Source: JAFARZ01 sp035651595
Lineage (GTDB): Bacteria; Actinomycetota; Actinomycetes; Streptosporangiales; Streptosporangiaceae
Assembly (NCBI GenBank): GCA_035651595.1
Contig: DASRFJ010000324.1
Span: forward strand, 1 to 36,411
Direction of reading: 5' to 3'
Length of the DNA: 36,411 bases
Below are positions 1-7,957 of the stretch, piece after piece (position 1 is the first letter of the stretch; the number at the start of each line of letters is the position of its first letter). The notes beneath the pieces were generated by a model, which worked only from the letters and a program-made list of their open reading frames with translations, was not told the origin of the DNA and made no database searches. Position numbers and translations under genes: made by a program.

Positions 1-431
1 GTCGCCGCCGGGCTGGGGCCGCCCATCGAGCATGCGCTGATCTCTTTGCTGGCCCTGACCGGGCTGCGGGTCTCCGAAGCTGCCGGCGCGGATATCGAGC
101 AGCTAGGGCGATCGACCTGGCCGTCGGTGAGCGCGGCGACGGCCCGGTCTTCCTGTCCGCGGGCGGGCGGCGGCTGGACCGGCACGGCGCGAGCCGGATC
201 GTCCGCCGGGTCGCCCGCCGCGCCGGGATTGGCAAGAAGATCGGGCCGCATACGCTGCGGCACGCGTTTATCACCGCGGCGCTCGATGCCGGGGTGCCGC
301 TGCGTGATGTGCAGGAAGCCGCCTCCCACGCCGACCCGCGCACCACGATGCGGTACGACCGGGCCCGCGGCAGCCTGGACCGGCACGCCACCTACATCGT
401 CGCCGCCTACCTCGCCGGAGCAGCCCGGTAA
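1..431 (+). pseudogene. Tyrosine recombinase (integrase) C-terminal part, internally deleted and frameshifted
   Basis: The window opens inside a phage-type integrase catalytic domain. Frame 1 encodes LALTGLRVSEAAGADIEQL (the first catalytic Arg region, about positions 46-105). Frame 3 then resumes as ARAIDLAVGERGDGPVFL near 102-155 and continues through the HTLRHAF box (about 249-269), SHADPRTTMRYD with the presumed nucleophile Tyr (about 327-362), and a stop at 429-431. In intact family members roughly 25 residues lie between the DIEQL and ARAIDL segments, so I infer a deletion of some 75-80 bp that also shifts the frame. The Arg, His-x-x-Arg and Tyr motifs survive in different frames, so no active enzyme can be made from this stretch. 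The N-terminus lies outside the window. It marks a former mobile element or recombination site. Confidence 0.85.
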
Positions 432-573
432 CCCGCTCACGACTAGCGGCTCGGCCGGGCCAGCCAGGTCCCTCGCCCGGCCCGGCGTGGCCAAGGCCAT
501 CCGCGACCCCGCACGCCCGGAATGACACCGACGTAGGCGATGTCCAGACGCGCGAACCGCCGATCTGCGCGCG

Positions 574-600
574 GTGACCGCCGGCCTCCATGGCGGTCAC
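574..600. repeat. Perfect 9-bp inverted repeat in the gap after the integrase remnant
   Basis: GTGACCGCC at 574-582 pairs with GGCGGTCAC at 592-600 around a 9-nt loop. There is no T-run after it, so it is only a weak terminator candidate. The rest of the 432-828 gap shows no convincing gene: the short open frames there lack family resemblance and a good ribosome-binding site. No tRNA or att-like direct repeat was seen. Confidence 0.5.
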
Positions 601-828
601 TGTCACGCGTGAATGGGTGATCTGGGTGCCTTATTCGAAGTGCCGGGCTGGAGCATAAGGTCTGCTGTTAACAACGCGACTCGAGCTGGCCTCATCCGCG
701 CGCCGGGAAGCTGCCTCGCCAGAACCGCGGGCCCCCGCCGCGCGGCTCTGCGTGCCGGCGATAATGTCTTGTGCCGGCTGCGCAACCAGCTGGCGTAGTA
801 TCCGTACGCCGCCGTATGGAGGTAGCGG

Positions 829-1419
829 ATGAGGCTCCCCGATGCCGAGCATGCGGCGCATCCATGGGTCATTGCCCAGATCGCACCGGATTTCGAGCTG
901 GTAGATGCCTGGGCTCTGCCGGCGCAGGGAGGCCGGGACGGCTTCGACGCCCTGCTCAAGATCATGGCCGCCGTGGATGGGGCCGACGCCGAGTCGGCAC
1001 TGACCCGCGCCCTGTTCCGGGTGCGGTACCAGCTGGGAGCCTGGTTCGGGTGGGACGATGCCGCCCGCCAGCTTCCGGTCCCCGGCTGCACCGAGACGAC
1101 GTTGAGCCAGCGTCTTCCGGAGAACCTGCGGGCCAGCGCGGCGGGGCTGGGTCTGAGGCCGGCCGGCTTCACTCCGCTGTACCGGACCGGCGACGAGTGG
1201 GCCGCCGAGCTGTCCAACGGCACCGTCCACGCCGTGCTGCACCTGGCCTGGGTCGAGCAAGGCAACGGCCGGCACCGCGGGCAGATGGGCGTCTACGTCA
1301 AGCCCAGGGGCAAGCTCGGCGCGACCTACATGGCGCTGATCAGGCCCTTCCGGCACCTGATTGTCTACCCCGCCCTGATGCGCCAGATCGGGCGGGCGTG
1401 GCAGGCTCGCCCCGCCTGA
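829..1419 (+). CDS. DUF2867 family protein
   Basis: A 196-residue soluble protein that I recognise as DUF2867-like from its overall pattern: an N-terminal PDFELVDAWALPA segment, a central LFRVRYQLGAWFGWDD block and a C-terminal LIRPFRHLIVYPALMRQIGRAW block. No biochemical function is established for the family. The start is supported by GGAGGT about six bases before the ATG. There is no signal peptide or membrane segment. It stands alone, with about 400 bp upstream to the integrase remnant and a convergent lipoprotein gene downstream, so it is probably monocistronic. The family assignment comes from memory of its motifs, not from a search. Confidence 0.75.
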   Translation: MRLPDAEHAAHPWVIAQIAPDFELVDAWALPAQGGRDGFDALLKIMAAVDGADAESALTRALFRVRYQLGAWFGWDDAARQLPVPGCTETTLSQRLPENLRASAAGLGLRPAGFTPLYRTGDEWAAELSNGTVHAVLHLAWVEQGNGRHRGQMGVYVKPRGKLGATYMALIRPFRHLIVYPALMRQIGRAWQARPA

Positions 1420-1578
1420 CCCGGCGGCCCCGGCGACCGGCTCGCCGGCCTCGATCAGCCATCCGCGCAGCCCTCAGCGGCGGGCAACGCGGCAAATTCT
1501 GCCGGCTCAAGCTCGCCGCCAGGACAGCAGGACTCAACCTGCACAGACTGAGCGTTCCGCTCGTTTATGCAGAACGGC

Positions 1579-2850
1579 TTAGCGTGCCAGCACGACGATG
1601 TGCACCGTCCAGCCTTGGTAGGAGGCGCTGAGCGTGGCGCGGCCCGGCCGCCAGGCGCGGAACTCGCTGAACCCGTTCTGCAGCTGCGGCGGACCAAGCA
1701 GGCCGAGCACCGCGGGGTTGCCCGAGTGCACCAGCGGCGAGCGCTGCGGATCGCCGGGGAACGCGACCGGCGCGATCACGTCCCCCACGTGCACAGTGAT
1801 GGTCTGGCCGGCGTTGGCCGGCCCGACCGTCACGATCTTGTCCACGGTGGCCGGATCCGGGCTGGCCTGTGTGCCTGGATCCGTGATGTACAGGCCGGTC
1901 GGCGCGTGCACAAGTGTTCGCGGCAGCCGCTGGAACACCGTGGCGGCCTGCACATACACGGTAACCGGACGCGGCGGGCCGCAGTTCCGCCCGACCTGGC
2001 CATAGGCGAGCACCCGCACGACGTCGGTGCCCTGGATCACCCTCGCCTCGCTGTCGTATTGATCGCATGATGGCACGTACGCGGTCGCCGTACCCCAGAA
2101 GCCATCCGCGGCGCGGCTGTCCAGCTTCCACGGCACCGATGTCAGCTCTACCGGGATGGTGAGGCTGGGCGGGGTGATGCCGTATCCGTTGCACGGGAAC
2201 GGCACGGCCTCGCTGTAGATGAGCGCGTCCCCGCCGGTGGCAGCGTCGACGATGAACACGTTGTAGTAGTAGCCCTTGTAAGCCGGCTGGGCGGGCGGCG
2301 GCGTGGTCGACGTCGATGCCGGGCACGATGCGACTAGGTCGTGCCTGAACACAACGACCCAGGCGAGCCGGCCGCGGTACGAGGCGGCAGCGGGCGTCGG
2401 CGCGGTCATCTGCGGGTAATAGCCGTTCCAGGGGTTGACCGGCAGCCGGGACGACACCGTGACCAGGCCGTAGCCGATCGCCAGGCCCGAGCCCAGGCCG
2501 GTGAGGCTGGCCGGGAAGCCGTTGACGCCGACCGCGGCCTGCTCCTCGCACTCTGCCTGCACGCGCGACACGCGCGGCACATCGCGGGCCGGCGGCGCAA
2601 TTGAGAACTTGCCACCGTCAAGCGAGAAGCCGCGCGCGGCCGCGCCGCCGGTCAGGTCGGTGACGGCAGGGCCGGCCAGCTCCTGTCCCGGAACGGGCGC
2701 CACCTTGTTCACCGGCAGCTTGCACGCCTTCGCCGCGCTGACTGCTGACGGCTGCACGCCGTCCGGTGCCTTCGCCGTCCCGCAGGCGGTGATCAGGCCG
2801 CCGGCCGCCAGCACCGTCAAGACCACCGCGGATCCATGCATCCAGCGCAT
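1579..2850 (-). CDS. Secreted lipoprotein of unknown function
   Basis: A 423-residue protein. The N-terminus is a lipoprotein signal: a short basic start, a hydrophobic stretch at residues 8-20 and the lipobox ITAC with Cys23 as the lipidation site. This predicts export and anchoring to the outer face of the membrane. The mature part is rich in Pro, Thr and Gly. Its end (about residues 340-423) looks like a small beta-sandwich: GQTITVHVGDVI followed by FRAWRPGRATLSASYQGWTV. Such a GD...RPGxATL pattern recurs at the ends of actinobacterial lipoproteins and may bind a ligand or protein. The same frame stays open up to 4275, but that extension has no coding signs, whereas the ATG at 2850 starts the signal peptide. 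No strong Shine-Dalgarno precedes it. The family is not recognised. Confidence 0.8.
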   Translation of the reverse strand: MRWMHGSAVVLTVLAAGGLITACGTAKAPDGVQPSAVSAAKACKLPVNKVAPVPGQELAGPAVTDLTGGAAARGFSLDGGKFSIAPPARDVPRVSRVQAECEEQAAVGVNGFPASLTGLGSGLAIGYGLVTVSSRLPVNPWNGYYPQMTAPTPAAASYRGRLAWVVVFRHDLVASCPASTSTTPPPAQPAYKGYYYNVFIVDAATGGDALIYSEAVPFPCNGYGITPPSLTIPVELTSVPWKLDSRAADGFWGTATAYVPSCDQYDSEARVIQGTDVVRVLAYGQVGRNCGPPRPVTVYVQAATVFQRLPRTLVHAPTGLYITDPGTQASPDPATVDKIVTVGPANAGQTITVHVGDVIAPVAFPGDPQRSPLVHSGNPAVLGLLGPPQLQNGFSEFRAWRPGRATLSASYQGWTVHIVVLAR

Positions 2851-3255
2851 GTCACTCGGACGCCGCGCCCGCCTGGACGGTTCCTTAGCTACGACCGAGC
2901 ACTCAGGCCGGAATCCGCCGGATACTTCCGCGGCCGAACAGAAGGCGACACTGCGCGCGGTAACACGCGGGCCTCGCGCTACCGCTCTCCAGAATGGCCC
3001 AACGTGGGAGTAGCCGATCCGTATTTTATGCATCGGCGCATTTGGCGTGACTGCCCGCTCCTGCCGCGAGGAGAACCACCTGCTCCGATGCGGAGGGCCG
3101 TGCAGAACCGGAACATCTGCGTGCCAGTGTCGCGATGCGGCCACACCACTGCATGCGGGAAATAGGCCGGCATGGCGTGTACGCGCTATGTGCGCGTCGC
3201 TAGAATCGGCGTCAGCTTGCTGGCGCGCGAGAAGCGGGAAGAAGCGGGAAACGGC
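2851..3255. promoter_or_regulatory. Divergent promoter region between lipoprotein and MDMPI/SCP2 genes
   Basis: About 400 bp separate two divergent genes. The middle (about 3018-3045) is AT-richer than its surroundings and contains GCCGAT...ATCGGC as a 6-bp inverted repeat. TAGAAT at 3201-3206 is a good -10 hexamer for the plus-strand gene, with no clear -35. A start site near 3213 would exclude the in-frame ATG at 3172 and favours translation from 3256. AGAAGCGGGA is repeated in tandem just before that start (about 3230-3249). No gene is seen in the gap. Confidence 0.4.
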
Positions 3256-4110
3256 ATGGCCGTGTCTGTTACAGAAGAGCAATGGAATGCTGTCCGCGAG
3301 TCCTTGCGCACGGCGGCAAGGCGGTTTTGCGAGCTGATGTCTTGTGTCTCTGACCCGGGCACCAAGGTGGCGGGCAAGTGGTCGGCAGCCGATGTCGCGG
3401 CGCATGTGGCCGCCATCGCCTGGATAGACACCACGCTGCTGGAGGCCACGCCGGATCCATTCCCCATGCCTGGCCTGGCCGAAGCGATACAGGCCACCAC
3501 CGTCGACGGCGTCCACGGCCTCAACGACCGGGTCCTTGACTGCTTCCGCGAACGCGACCTGAGCAAGATCACCGCGATGCTGAGCGGCCACGTGGATCTT
3601 ATGCTGGCCGCCAGCCGCACGCGCGAGCCGGGCCAGACCGTGGCCTGGCTCGCGGACTCCAGGGTGACGCTGGCCGGGCTGCTGGCGCATCTGGTCAACG
3701 AGCTGCTCCAGCATGGATACGACATTGCCCGCGCGGTCAAGGTGCCGTGGGCGGTCGCTGGCGAGGATGCCGCGTTCTTCTTCGAGCTGTTCTACGTGGC
3801 GCTCGCGAAGGGAGAGCCGGGCCGGCTGCTCGATGGCAGCAAGCGCCCGGTGGACCGGCGCATCGCCGTGGAGTTCCGCTCGGGGTTCACCACCCCGGTC
3901 ACGATCGTGGTCCGCAACGGCCAGGTCACCGCCGAGCCGGCAGGCTCGGGCACCGACATCAAGATCCGGTTCGACCCGGCAGCGCTCAACATGATGATGT
4001 TCGGCAGGCTCAGCAAGACACGCGCGGTGCTGACCGGGAAGGTTGTCGTCAGCGGCCGCCGGCCCTGGCTCCTGCCGGCCTTCCTGCGCACGGTCCGCGC
4101 CCCGTCCTGA
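3256..4110 (+). CDS. Maleylpyruvate isomerase N-terminal (MDMPI/DinB-like) plus SCP2 sterol-carrier domain protein
   Basis: A 284-residue soluble protein with two domains. The N-terminal part (about 1-170) resembles the mycothiol-dependent maleylpyruvate isomerase/DinB helical bundle: W..ADVAAHVAAIAW supplies the first metal-type His, and VTLAGLLAHLVNELLQHGYDIARA supplies the His pair near the end. The C-terminal part (about 175-284) reads as an SCP2-like lipid-binding fold: RRIAVEFRSGF, GTDIKIRFDPAALNMMMFGRLS and AVLTGKVVVSGRRPWLLPAFL. Proteins of this layout are common in actinobacteria. Thiol-transfer or lipid roles are proposed but not proven. The ATG at 3256 is chosen over one at 3172 because the intervening segment is low in coding character and holds a possible -10. 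The gene is monocistronic. Confidence 0.8.
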   Translation: MAVSVTEEQWNAVRESLRTAARRFCELMSCVSDPGTKVAGKWSAADVAAHVAAIAWIDTTLLEATPDPFPMPGLAEAIQATTVDGVHGLNDRVLDCFRERDLSKITAMLSGHVDLMLAASRTREPGQTVAWLADSRVTLAGLLAHLVNELLQHGYDIARAVKVPWAVAGEDAAFFFELFYVALAKGEPGRLLDGSKRPVDRRIAVEFRSGFTTPVTIVVRNGQVTAEPAGSGTDIKIRFDPAALNMMMFGRLSKTRAVLTGKVVVSGRRPWLLPAFLRTVRAPS

Positions 4111-4312
4111 TCGCGCGGATACGTCCAGCACGGCAGCACGAACGCACCGCAGGACCCCGCCCTGGTGCGGGAGCGGGCCAGATCCAGGATTCACGCCCGC
4201 CGCACATGGCCGCACCCGCCGGCATCGGCATGGGCCGGTGCGCAGGCCCGCGTTGTCAGGGCGCCGCCAGGGCAAGTCCTGTTTCTAGCACCGTGGGGGC
4301 GCAGCCTGGGCG

Positions 4313-4678
4313 TCACCGCCGGCTGTCAGCCTGGCGGAGCATCGCGTCGAGTTCGGGGTCAGCCCCGATCTCCCGGACCTCTTGCGCGCAGCGACAGGCG
4401 ACAGCGATCTTGGCAGCCCACGCCAGCGCCTCCTCGCGTGAGGGCACGTCGATGAGCGTGAACCCGCCGATGGCCTCCGGGTACGGGCCGTCGGTGACCG
4501 CCCCGTCGGTGGCCACGATGCTCGCCGGCTGGTTCTCCAGCCCGCCGGCGGACACATACACGCCGGCGTTGACGGCCTCCTGGACCACCGCGTGCGCGGC
4601 CCGCCCCACGGCGGGCGCGTCATCGGCGGGGATGTGGTCCATCGCGTGGGCACCGAACGAGATCAGGTACTGCGTCAT
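4313..4678 (-). CDS. YCII-related (DGPF) domain protein
   Basis: A 121-residue protein: MTQYLISFGAHAMD at the start, then VTDGPYPEAIGGFTLIDVPSREEALAWAAKI, the typical DGPF/YCII core with a ferredoxin-like fold, and a tail with a CRCAQEVREI segment. These proteins often accompany ECF sigma factors in actinobacteria, but no sigma-factor gene is visible here. The start at 4678 is set by GGAGG about six bases upstream. The frame extends to 4753 without any sign of coding. The reaction is unknown; the E. coli YciI family has been proposed to include dehalogenase-like enzymes. Confidence 0.85.
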   Translation of the reverse strand: MTQYLISFGAHAMDHIPADDAPAVGRAAHAVVQEAVNAGVYVSAGGLENQPASIVATDGAVTDGPYPEAIGGFTLIDVPSREEALAWAAKIAVACRCAQEVREIGADPELDAMLRQADSRR

Positions 4679-5130
4679 CCATGCCTCCGTTGTGCCGGCG
4701 GCCTGCTCCGGCCATGTCTTGACGCACAGCCGGACCACTCGCCCCGGATCCATCGCTCCGCCAGGACTAATCTCTCACGGATCCGCCATCGGGCCCCGTG
4801 AGCGTCATGCGCCTCGACAGTAGCAGTCAGTCCGGCTACCGCGAATAGTCGGCGATCTGCCGCCGCAGCGGTCATCATCGCCCTTGCCAGGTTTGATCTG
4901 GCCATCTCGTCGCAGTACGGCGAAGGACTACATTGTGTCGTCGGCGCCGGTACTACCGGATGGCCTGCTGCTACCGATCGCCACCGTGGTATGCAAGTAT
5001 TTCTCGCAGCCCCGGCAATTAACGTCAGTATTCCTTTGTCACGACCTGCGGGCGGCATCTCGGCAAACTTCGGGCATCGATCTACAGTCAAAGTTGAGGG
5101 AGTCGGCACCACAGTGGAGGGAATGGACTG
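4679..5130. other. Gap without a recognisable gene
   Basis: About 450 bp. Open frames exist on both strands (for example plus 4884-5231 and minus 4675-5112), but none has a good ribosome-binding site, family resemblance or the local codon bias. The stretch around 4990-5040 is AT-richer than average and may hold a promoter for the small plus-strand gene at 5131. No structured RNA was recognised. Confidence 0.5.
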
Positions 5131-5361
5131 TTGCCAGGTATTTTGACGAGCCTCGAAACAAGGAGATGGGCGAAATACGAGCGCCGGATAGCTGCCACGC
5201 AGAAGGCTGCAGCGGTAAAGGCAGAGGGTGAGGAATCACTCAGGCGGCGAATGGAGGACCCCCGTGCGAAGCCGCCGGAGAGGCTGACGCGACAGGAAAT
5301 GCTACTCATATCCGAGAAATACAGGAAGAAGAGAAAGATCCTGTCCGTCCTGGCGCGATGA
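5131..5361 (+). CDS. Small basic protein of unknown function
   Basis: A possible 76-residue protein starting at TTG, with GGAGGG about ten bases upstream. It is highly charged and probably all-helical: LETRRWAKYERRIAATQ, EGEESLRRRMEDP and RLTRQEMLLISEKYRKKRK. There are no cysteines, signal peptide or membrane segment. Such basic helical peptides can bind nucleic acid, but nothing here proves it. The same frame stays open after its stop through the adjoining tandem repeat to beyond 5600, so it could also be the front half of a broken longer gene. I do not recognise a family. Confidence 0.45.
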   Translation: MPGILTSLETRRWAKYERRIAATQKAAAVKAEGEESLRRRMEDPRAKPPERLTRQEMLLISEKYRKKRKILSVLAR

Positions 5362-5366
5362 GCGGG

Positions 5367-5426
5367 CAGCCCCGTCGGGCCCAGCCCCGTCGGGCGCAGC
5401 CCCGTCGGGCGCAGCCCCGTCGGGCG
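5367..5426. repeat. Four tandem copies of a 15-bp unit
   Basis: The unit CAGCCCCGTCGGGCG occurs at 5367-5381 (last base C), 5382-5396, 5397-5411 and 5412-5426, five bases after the stop of the small gene. Being a multiple of three, it keeps all frames open, giving Pro-Thr-Gly-Leu-Arg-type repeats on the minus strand. Each unit contains CCCCGTCGGG, which can form a short hairpin. Copy number probably varies between strains. Confidence 0.9.
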
Positions 5427-5588
5427 CTCAGCGGTTGACAGCGGCGACGTTAGCAATCTGACATGGCTATATCTCCCGGCGCGACCCGGCAGATGGGCTG
5501 GCGCCTACGGAGATCGGCAGGACGAGGCGCGGAGCCTCCTGGCGGAACTCGCAGAGGATCCAGCCTTTCAAAGGGGGCTTCGCGCGAC

Positions 5589-6080
5589 TTACCTCACGTC
5601 ACGAAAAGCGGATAACTTTCCGATGTCCTCGTTCCAGATGTCGGGGTGCTTGCTGGTGAACGCGTCCATGAGATCCATGCAGACCCTGGATTGCAGGTTG
5701 GTTAGTTTCACGCCTCGGCTGCGCAGGGTTTGTTCCGCGCCTACGAAAGATGTGTTCTCTCCCATGACGACCTGCGGTATTCCGTACAGGAGTATGGCTC
5801 CTGCGCACATGTCGCATGGTGACAAGGTCGTGTACATGGTGGCGCGCGCGTACGTCGCGGCCGGGAGGCGTCCGGCTTGCTCGAGACAGTCAGTCTCCCC
5901 ATGCCTGATGACGCTGCCCCATTGGACTCTCCGGTTACGGCCCGCTGCGATCAGTTCGCCGTCGACAACCAGGGCGGCGCCGATCGGGATTCCGCCCTCA
6001 GACAGGCCGCGCCTGGCCTCCTCGATCGCAACGGCAAGCCACCGCTCATGGTCCTCTGTCACGGCAAATATCTCCAGCAC
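5589..6080 (-). CDS. Cytosine deaminase, yeast FCY1-like
   Basis: A 163-residue zinc-dependent nucleobase deaminase that would convert cytosine to uracil and ammonia. It matches the small fungal-type cytosine deaminase rather than the large CodA type. His60 and Glu62 in HGETDCLEQAGRL and Cys89/Cys92 in TLSPCDMCAG fall almost exactly where yeast FCY1 has His62, Glu64, Cys91 and Cys94. The following LLYGIPQVVMGENTSF and the end (P..WNEDIGKL) also match that family. The start shown is GTG at 6080; GTG at 6062 has a better GGAG upstream and would give 157 residues. It is transcribed in the same direction as the ATPase at 6389-7750, about 310 bp downstream of it. Substrate could also be a related pyrimidine or nucleoside. 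Confidence 0.9.
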   Translation of the reverse strand: MLEIFAVTEDHERWLAVAIEEARRGLSEGGIPIGAALVVDGELIAAGRNRRVQWGSVIRHGETDCLEQAGRLPAATYARATMYTTLSPCDMCAGAILLYGIPQVVMGENTSFVGAEQTLRSRGVKLTNLQSRVCMDLMDAFTSKHPDIWNEDIGKLSAFRDVR

Positions 6081-6261
6081 TAGTTACCGGCTTGTCGCCA
6101 TAACGAGAGCGGCATTCCACGGCTGGGCCGATCCCGAGCATGGCGACGACGAAAGCATCCCACAGCGCGTCACCGCTCATCACGCCAGGATAAGAGGACG
6201 TCCGGATGCCGGCCGCCGTCCGCTGAGGCTGCGCGGCCAAGTCAACCCCGGCTGTCATCAC
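6046..6261 (-). pseudogene. Probable DUF429 remnant (predicted RNase-H-like nuclease), internally deleted
   Basis: The frame starts at ATG 6261 with MTAGVDLAAQPQRTAAG, which resembles the beginning of actinobacterial DUF429 proteins (the acidic beta-strand GVDLA of an RNase-H-like fold). After only about 15 unrelated residues comes GDALWDAFVVAML, which resembles the conserved C-terminal helix DDA.DAL..AL of the same family. Intact members are about 250 residues, so the centre appears to be missing. The frame then runs into the start of the cytosine deaminase gene. The identification rests on two short segments, so it is tentative. Confidence 0.4.
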
Positions 6262-6388
6262 CGGTCAAAGCCAATGCGACAGACCGGGACCACCGGCTCT
6301 CCTGCGCCGAACGAACCGCTGCCGGTCGCCTCTTCCCGGATGGCGCAGCGGGGCCGCGCCGGAGAAGGCGACGCTGTTGCCCTTGGGC

Positions 6389-7750
6389 TTACTCGGGGTC
6401 GCCGGCAGCGTTAATTGCGGCTTCCGCGAAGTCGTCTTCCGCGAGGATCGGGGTGGCGCCGTACTTGCCTGCCAGGTACCTGCGGCCGATCGCCTCATCG
6501 ATGCGCGGCCTCAAGTCAGAAAGCGCGTACAGCCTGCTTGCGCCATCGTCACTTTTCTCGGTGAACCAGACCTGGTCGCGGCCGAGAACGCGTTCCTCGC
6601 CGGAGTCACCGAGCAGCGATACCTCGTGTGAGTTGAAGATGAGCTGCGCCCCTCTGGGGTTGGTTTCCGGGTCCTGGAACAGTCGCACTAGCTGCCTGAC
6701 CAGAGCAGGGTGCAGGCCGGCCTCGATCTCATCGACCAGCAGGACGCTGCCGCTGGCGAGCGCGCGGACCACCGGGCCGGCGAGCCCGAACCACACCATC
6801 GTGCCATGCGATTCCTCCTCAGCGCCGAACTCGACGGTTCCGGCCGGTCCGCGATGGCTCAGTACCACTCCCGGCTCAAGGATGCTGGCCTCGGAGTTCG
6901 TGTCTTCGAGCTCGTTCTCTGCTCCCTGGGTGAACCTCGCGGCACGCTTGATGCGCTCGAGAAACTCAGGGTCGGCTTCGCGGACTCGCGCGTCGATGAT
7001 TCCGAGGTTCGCGGCCTGCAGGAGACCGAGAACCTGATCGCGGTGCCGCTCGTGCAGAAGCATGCCCGCGGTGTAGGCCCAGCGGCGGCCGCGGCTTGAG
7101 GCCTCGGCCAGCAGCAGATTGTCTGTGAACCATCGCCGGAGCGGTACCAGGTCTGGATGGTTCGCGGCGGCTCCCGCAGACACGAGCAGGGAATTCGGCC
7201 GGAGGATTCCGAGGACCGCGCGCCCCTTGGCGCGGTTGCGCTGCCCGAGCGTGACATCGGAGCCCTCGCGGCGGAACACGAGCGCAGCCCTGCCGCGCGG
7301 ATAACGGTATGCCCACTCCTCAAGCACCTGGACGTCATCGATGACGAAGCCGTACTGGTGCCAGATCCCGTCAAGGATCAGGTCTGCTTCAAAACGCGAC
7401 GGACCCTTCTCCTTGCCAGAATCCAGGCGGAACGCGCTACGCGACATCCCGCTCTCCGGATCACCGTGGCTAAACGAGTACAGCACATGCCGGCGCATGT
7501 CGCTCATGGCGCGGAGCACGTTGCTCTTCCCCGAGGCATTCGCCCCGAAGATGCCAGCGGCCGGGAGCACCTGGACGGGACGGCCACCCTCGTGCCAGGT
7601 CACCGAGCGCGGCACGCCCTCATCGGCAAGGGCCATCGCGAGCATCGGCAGTTCCAGCCCGTCCCGGAACGAGCGCACGTTCTCAGCCCGGAACGCCAGC
7701 AGCCTGGAAACATTCGCTGAGGCCTGATCATCGGCCATGAAGCTGTTCAT
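6389..7750 (-). CDS. AAA family ATPase, RloA/AbiL-type (COG1106-like)
   Basis: A 453-residue SMC/ABC-like ATPase. Walker A is GANASGKSN (residues 69-77). Walker B is LLVDEIEAGLHP (from residue 337), followed by FNSHE with the switch His at about 375. In place of an ABC signature it has the family's ESHGTMVWFGLAG. The N-terminus LLAFRAENVRSFRDGLEL is the standard first strand. Such ATPases occur with RloB in the AbiL/RloAB phage-defence and restriction-linked loci. No RloB-like gene follows: the next 300 bp hold only the DUF429 remnant, then a cytosine deaminase. The ATG at 7750 has GAGG nine bases upstream; an in-frame TTG lies at 7765. Its job in nucleic-acid sensing is inferred from the family. 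Confidence 0.85.
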   Translation of the reverse strand: MNSFMADDQASANVSRLLAFRAENVRSFRDGLELPMLAMALADEGVPRSVTWHEGGRPVQVLPAAGIFGANASGKSNVLRAMSDMRRHVLYSFSHGDPESGMSRSAFRLDSGKEKGPSRFEADLILDGIWHQYGFVIDDVQVLEEWAYRYPRGRAALVFRREGSDVTLGQRNRAKGRAVLGILRPNSLLVSAGAAANHPDLVPLRRWFTDNLLLAEASSRGRRWAYTAGMLLHERHRDQVLGLLQAANLGIIDARVREADPEFLERIKRAARFTQGAENELEDTNSEASILEPGVVLSHRGPAGTVEFGAEEESHGTMVWFGLAGPVVRALASGSVLLVDEIEAGLHPALVRQLVRLFQDPETNPRGAQLIFNSHEVSLLGDSGEERVLGRDQVWFTEKSDDGASRLYALSDLRPRIDEAIGRRYLAGKYGATPILAEDDFAEAAINAAGDPE

Positions 7751-7957
7751 TACAGAAATCCTCAAATTAAGCAGCTAGCACTGTCGTCCGGTCAAGCTCA
7801 GACGGGCTACTCGCCCGGCTGCGCAGACGCCGTGGTGCGTGCCCCAGCGCCGCCCAGGCACGCACGCGGACACTCACCGAAGCGAGCGGCCCGCGGCGCT
7901 CCGGCACGATAGCTGCCCGGCCGGGCAGTACTTAACCCGTCCGGCTGACATGGACGA

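Noticed and set aside
613..798. A 61-residue plus-strand frame before the DUF2867 gene
   Set aside because: No family resemblance and no convincing Shine-Dalgarno. It lies in a gap with weak coding bias.
432..828. A tRNA fragment or att site next to the integrase remnant
   Set aside because: I found no cloverleaf, no T-loop consensus and no direct repeat that would support an attachment site.
2851..4275. The minus-strand open frame extending the lipoprotein to 898 residues
   Set aside because: The extension is antisense to the well-supported MDMPI/SCP2 gene, and the signal peptide begins at 2850.
5367..5426. The 15-bp array as a CRISPR or replication-origin iteron set
   Set aside because: The units abut with no spacers and no replication gene is nearby; it fits a simple tandem repeat better.
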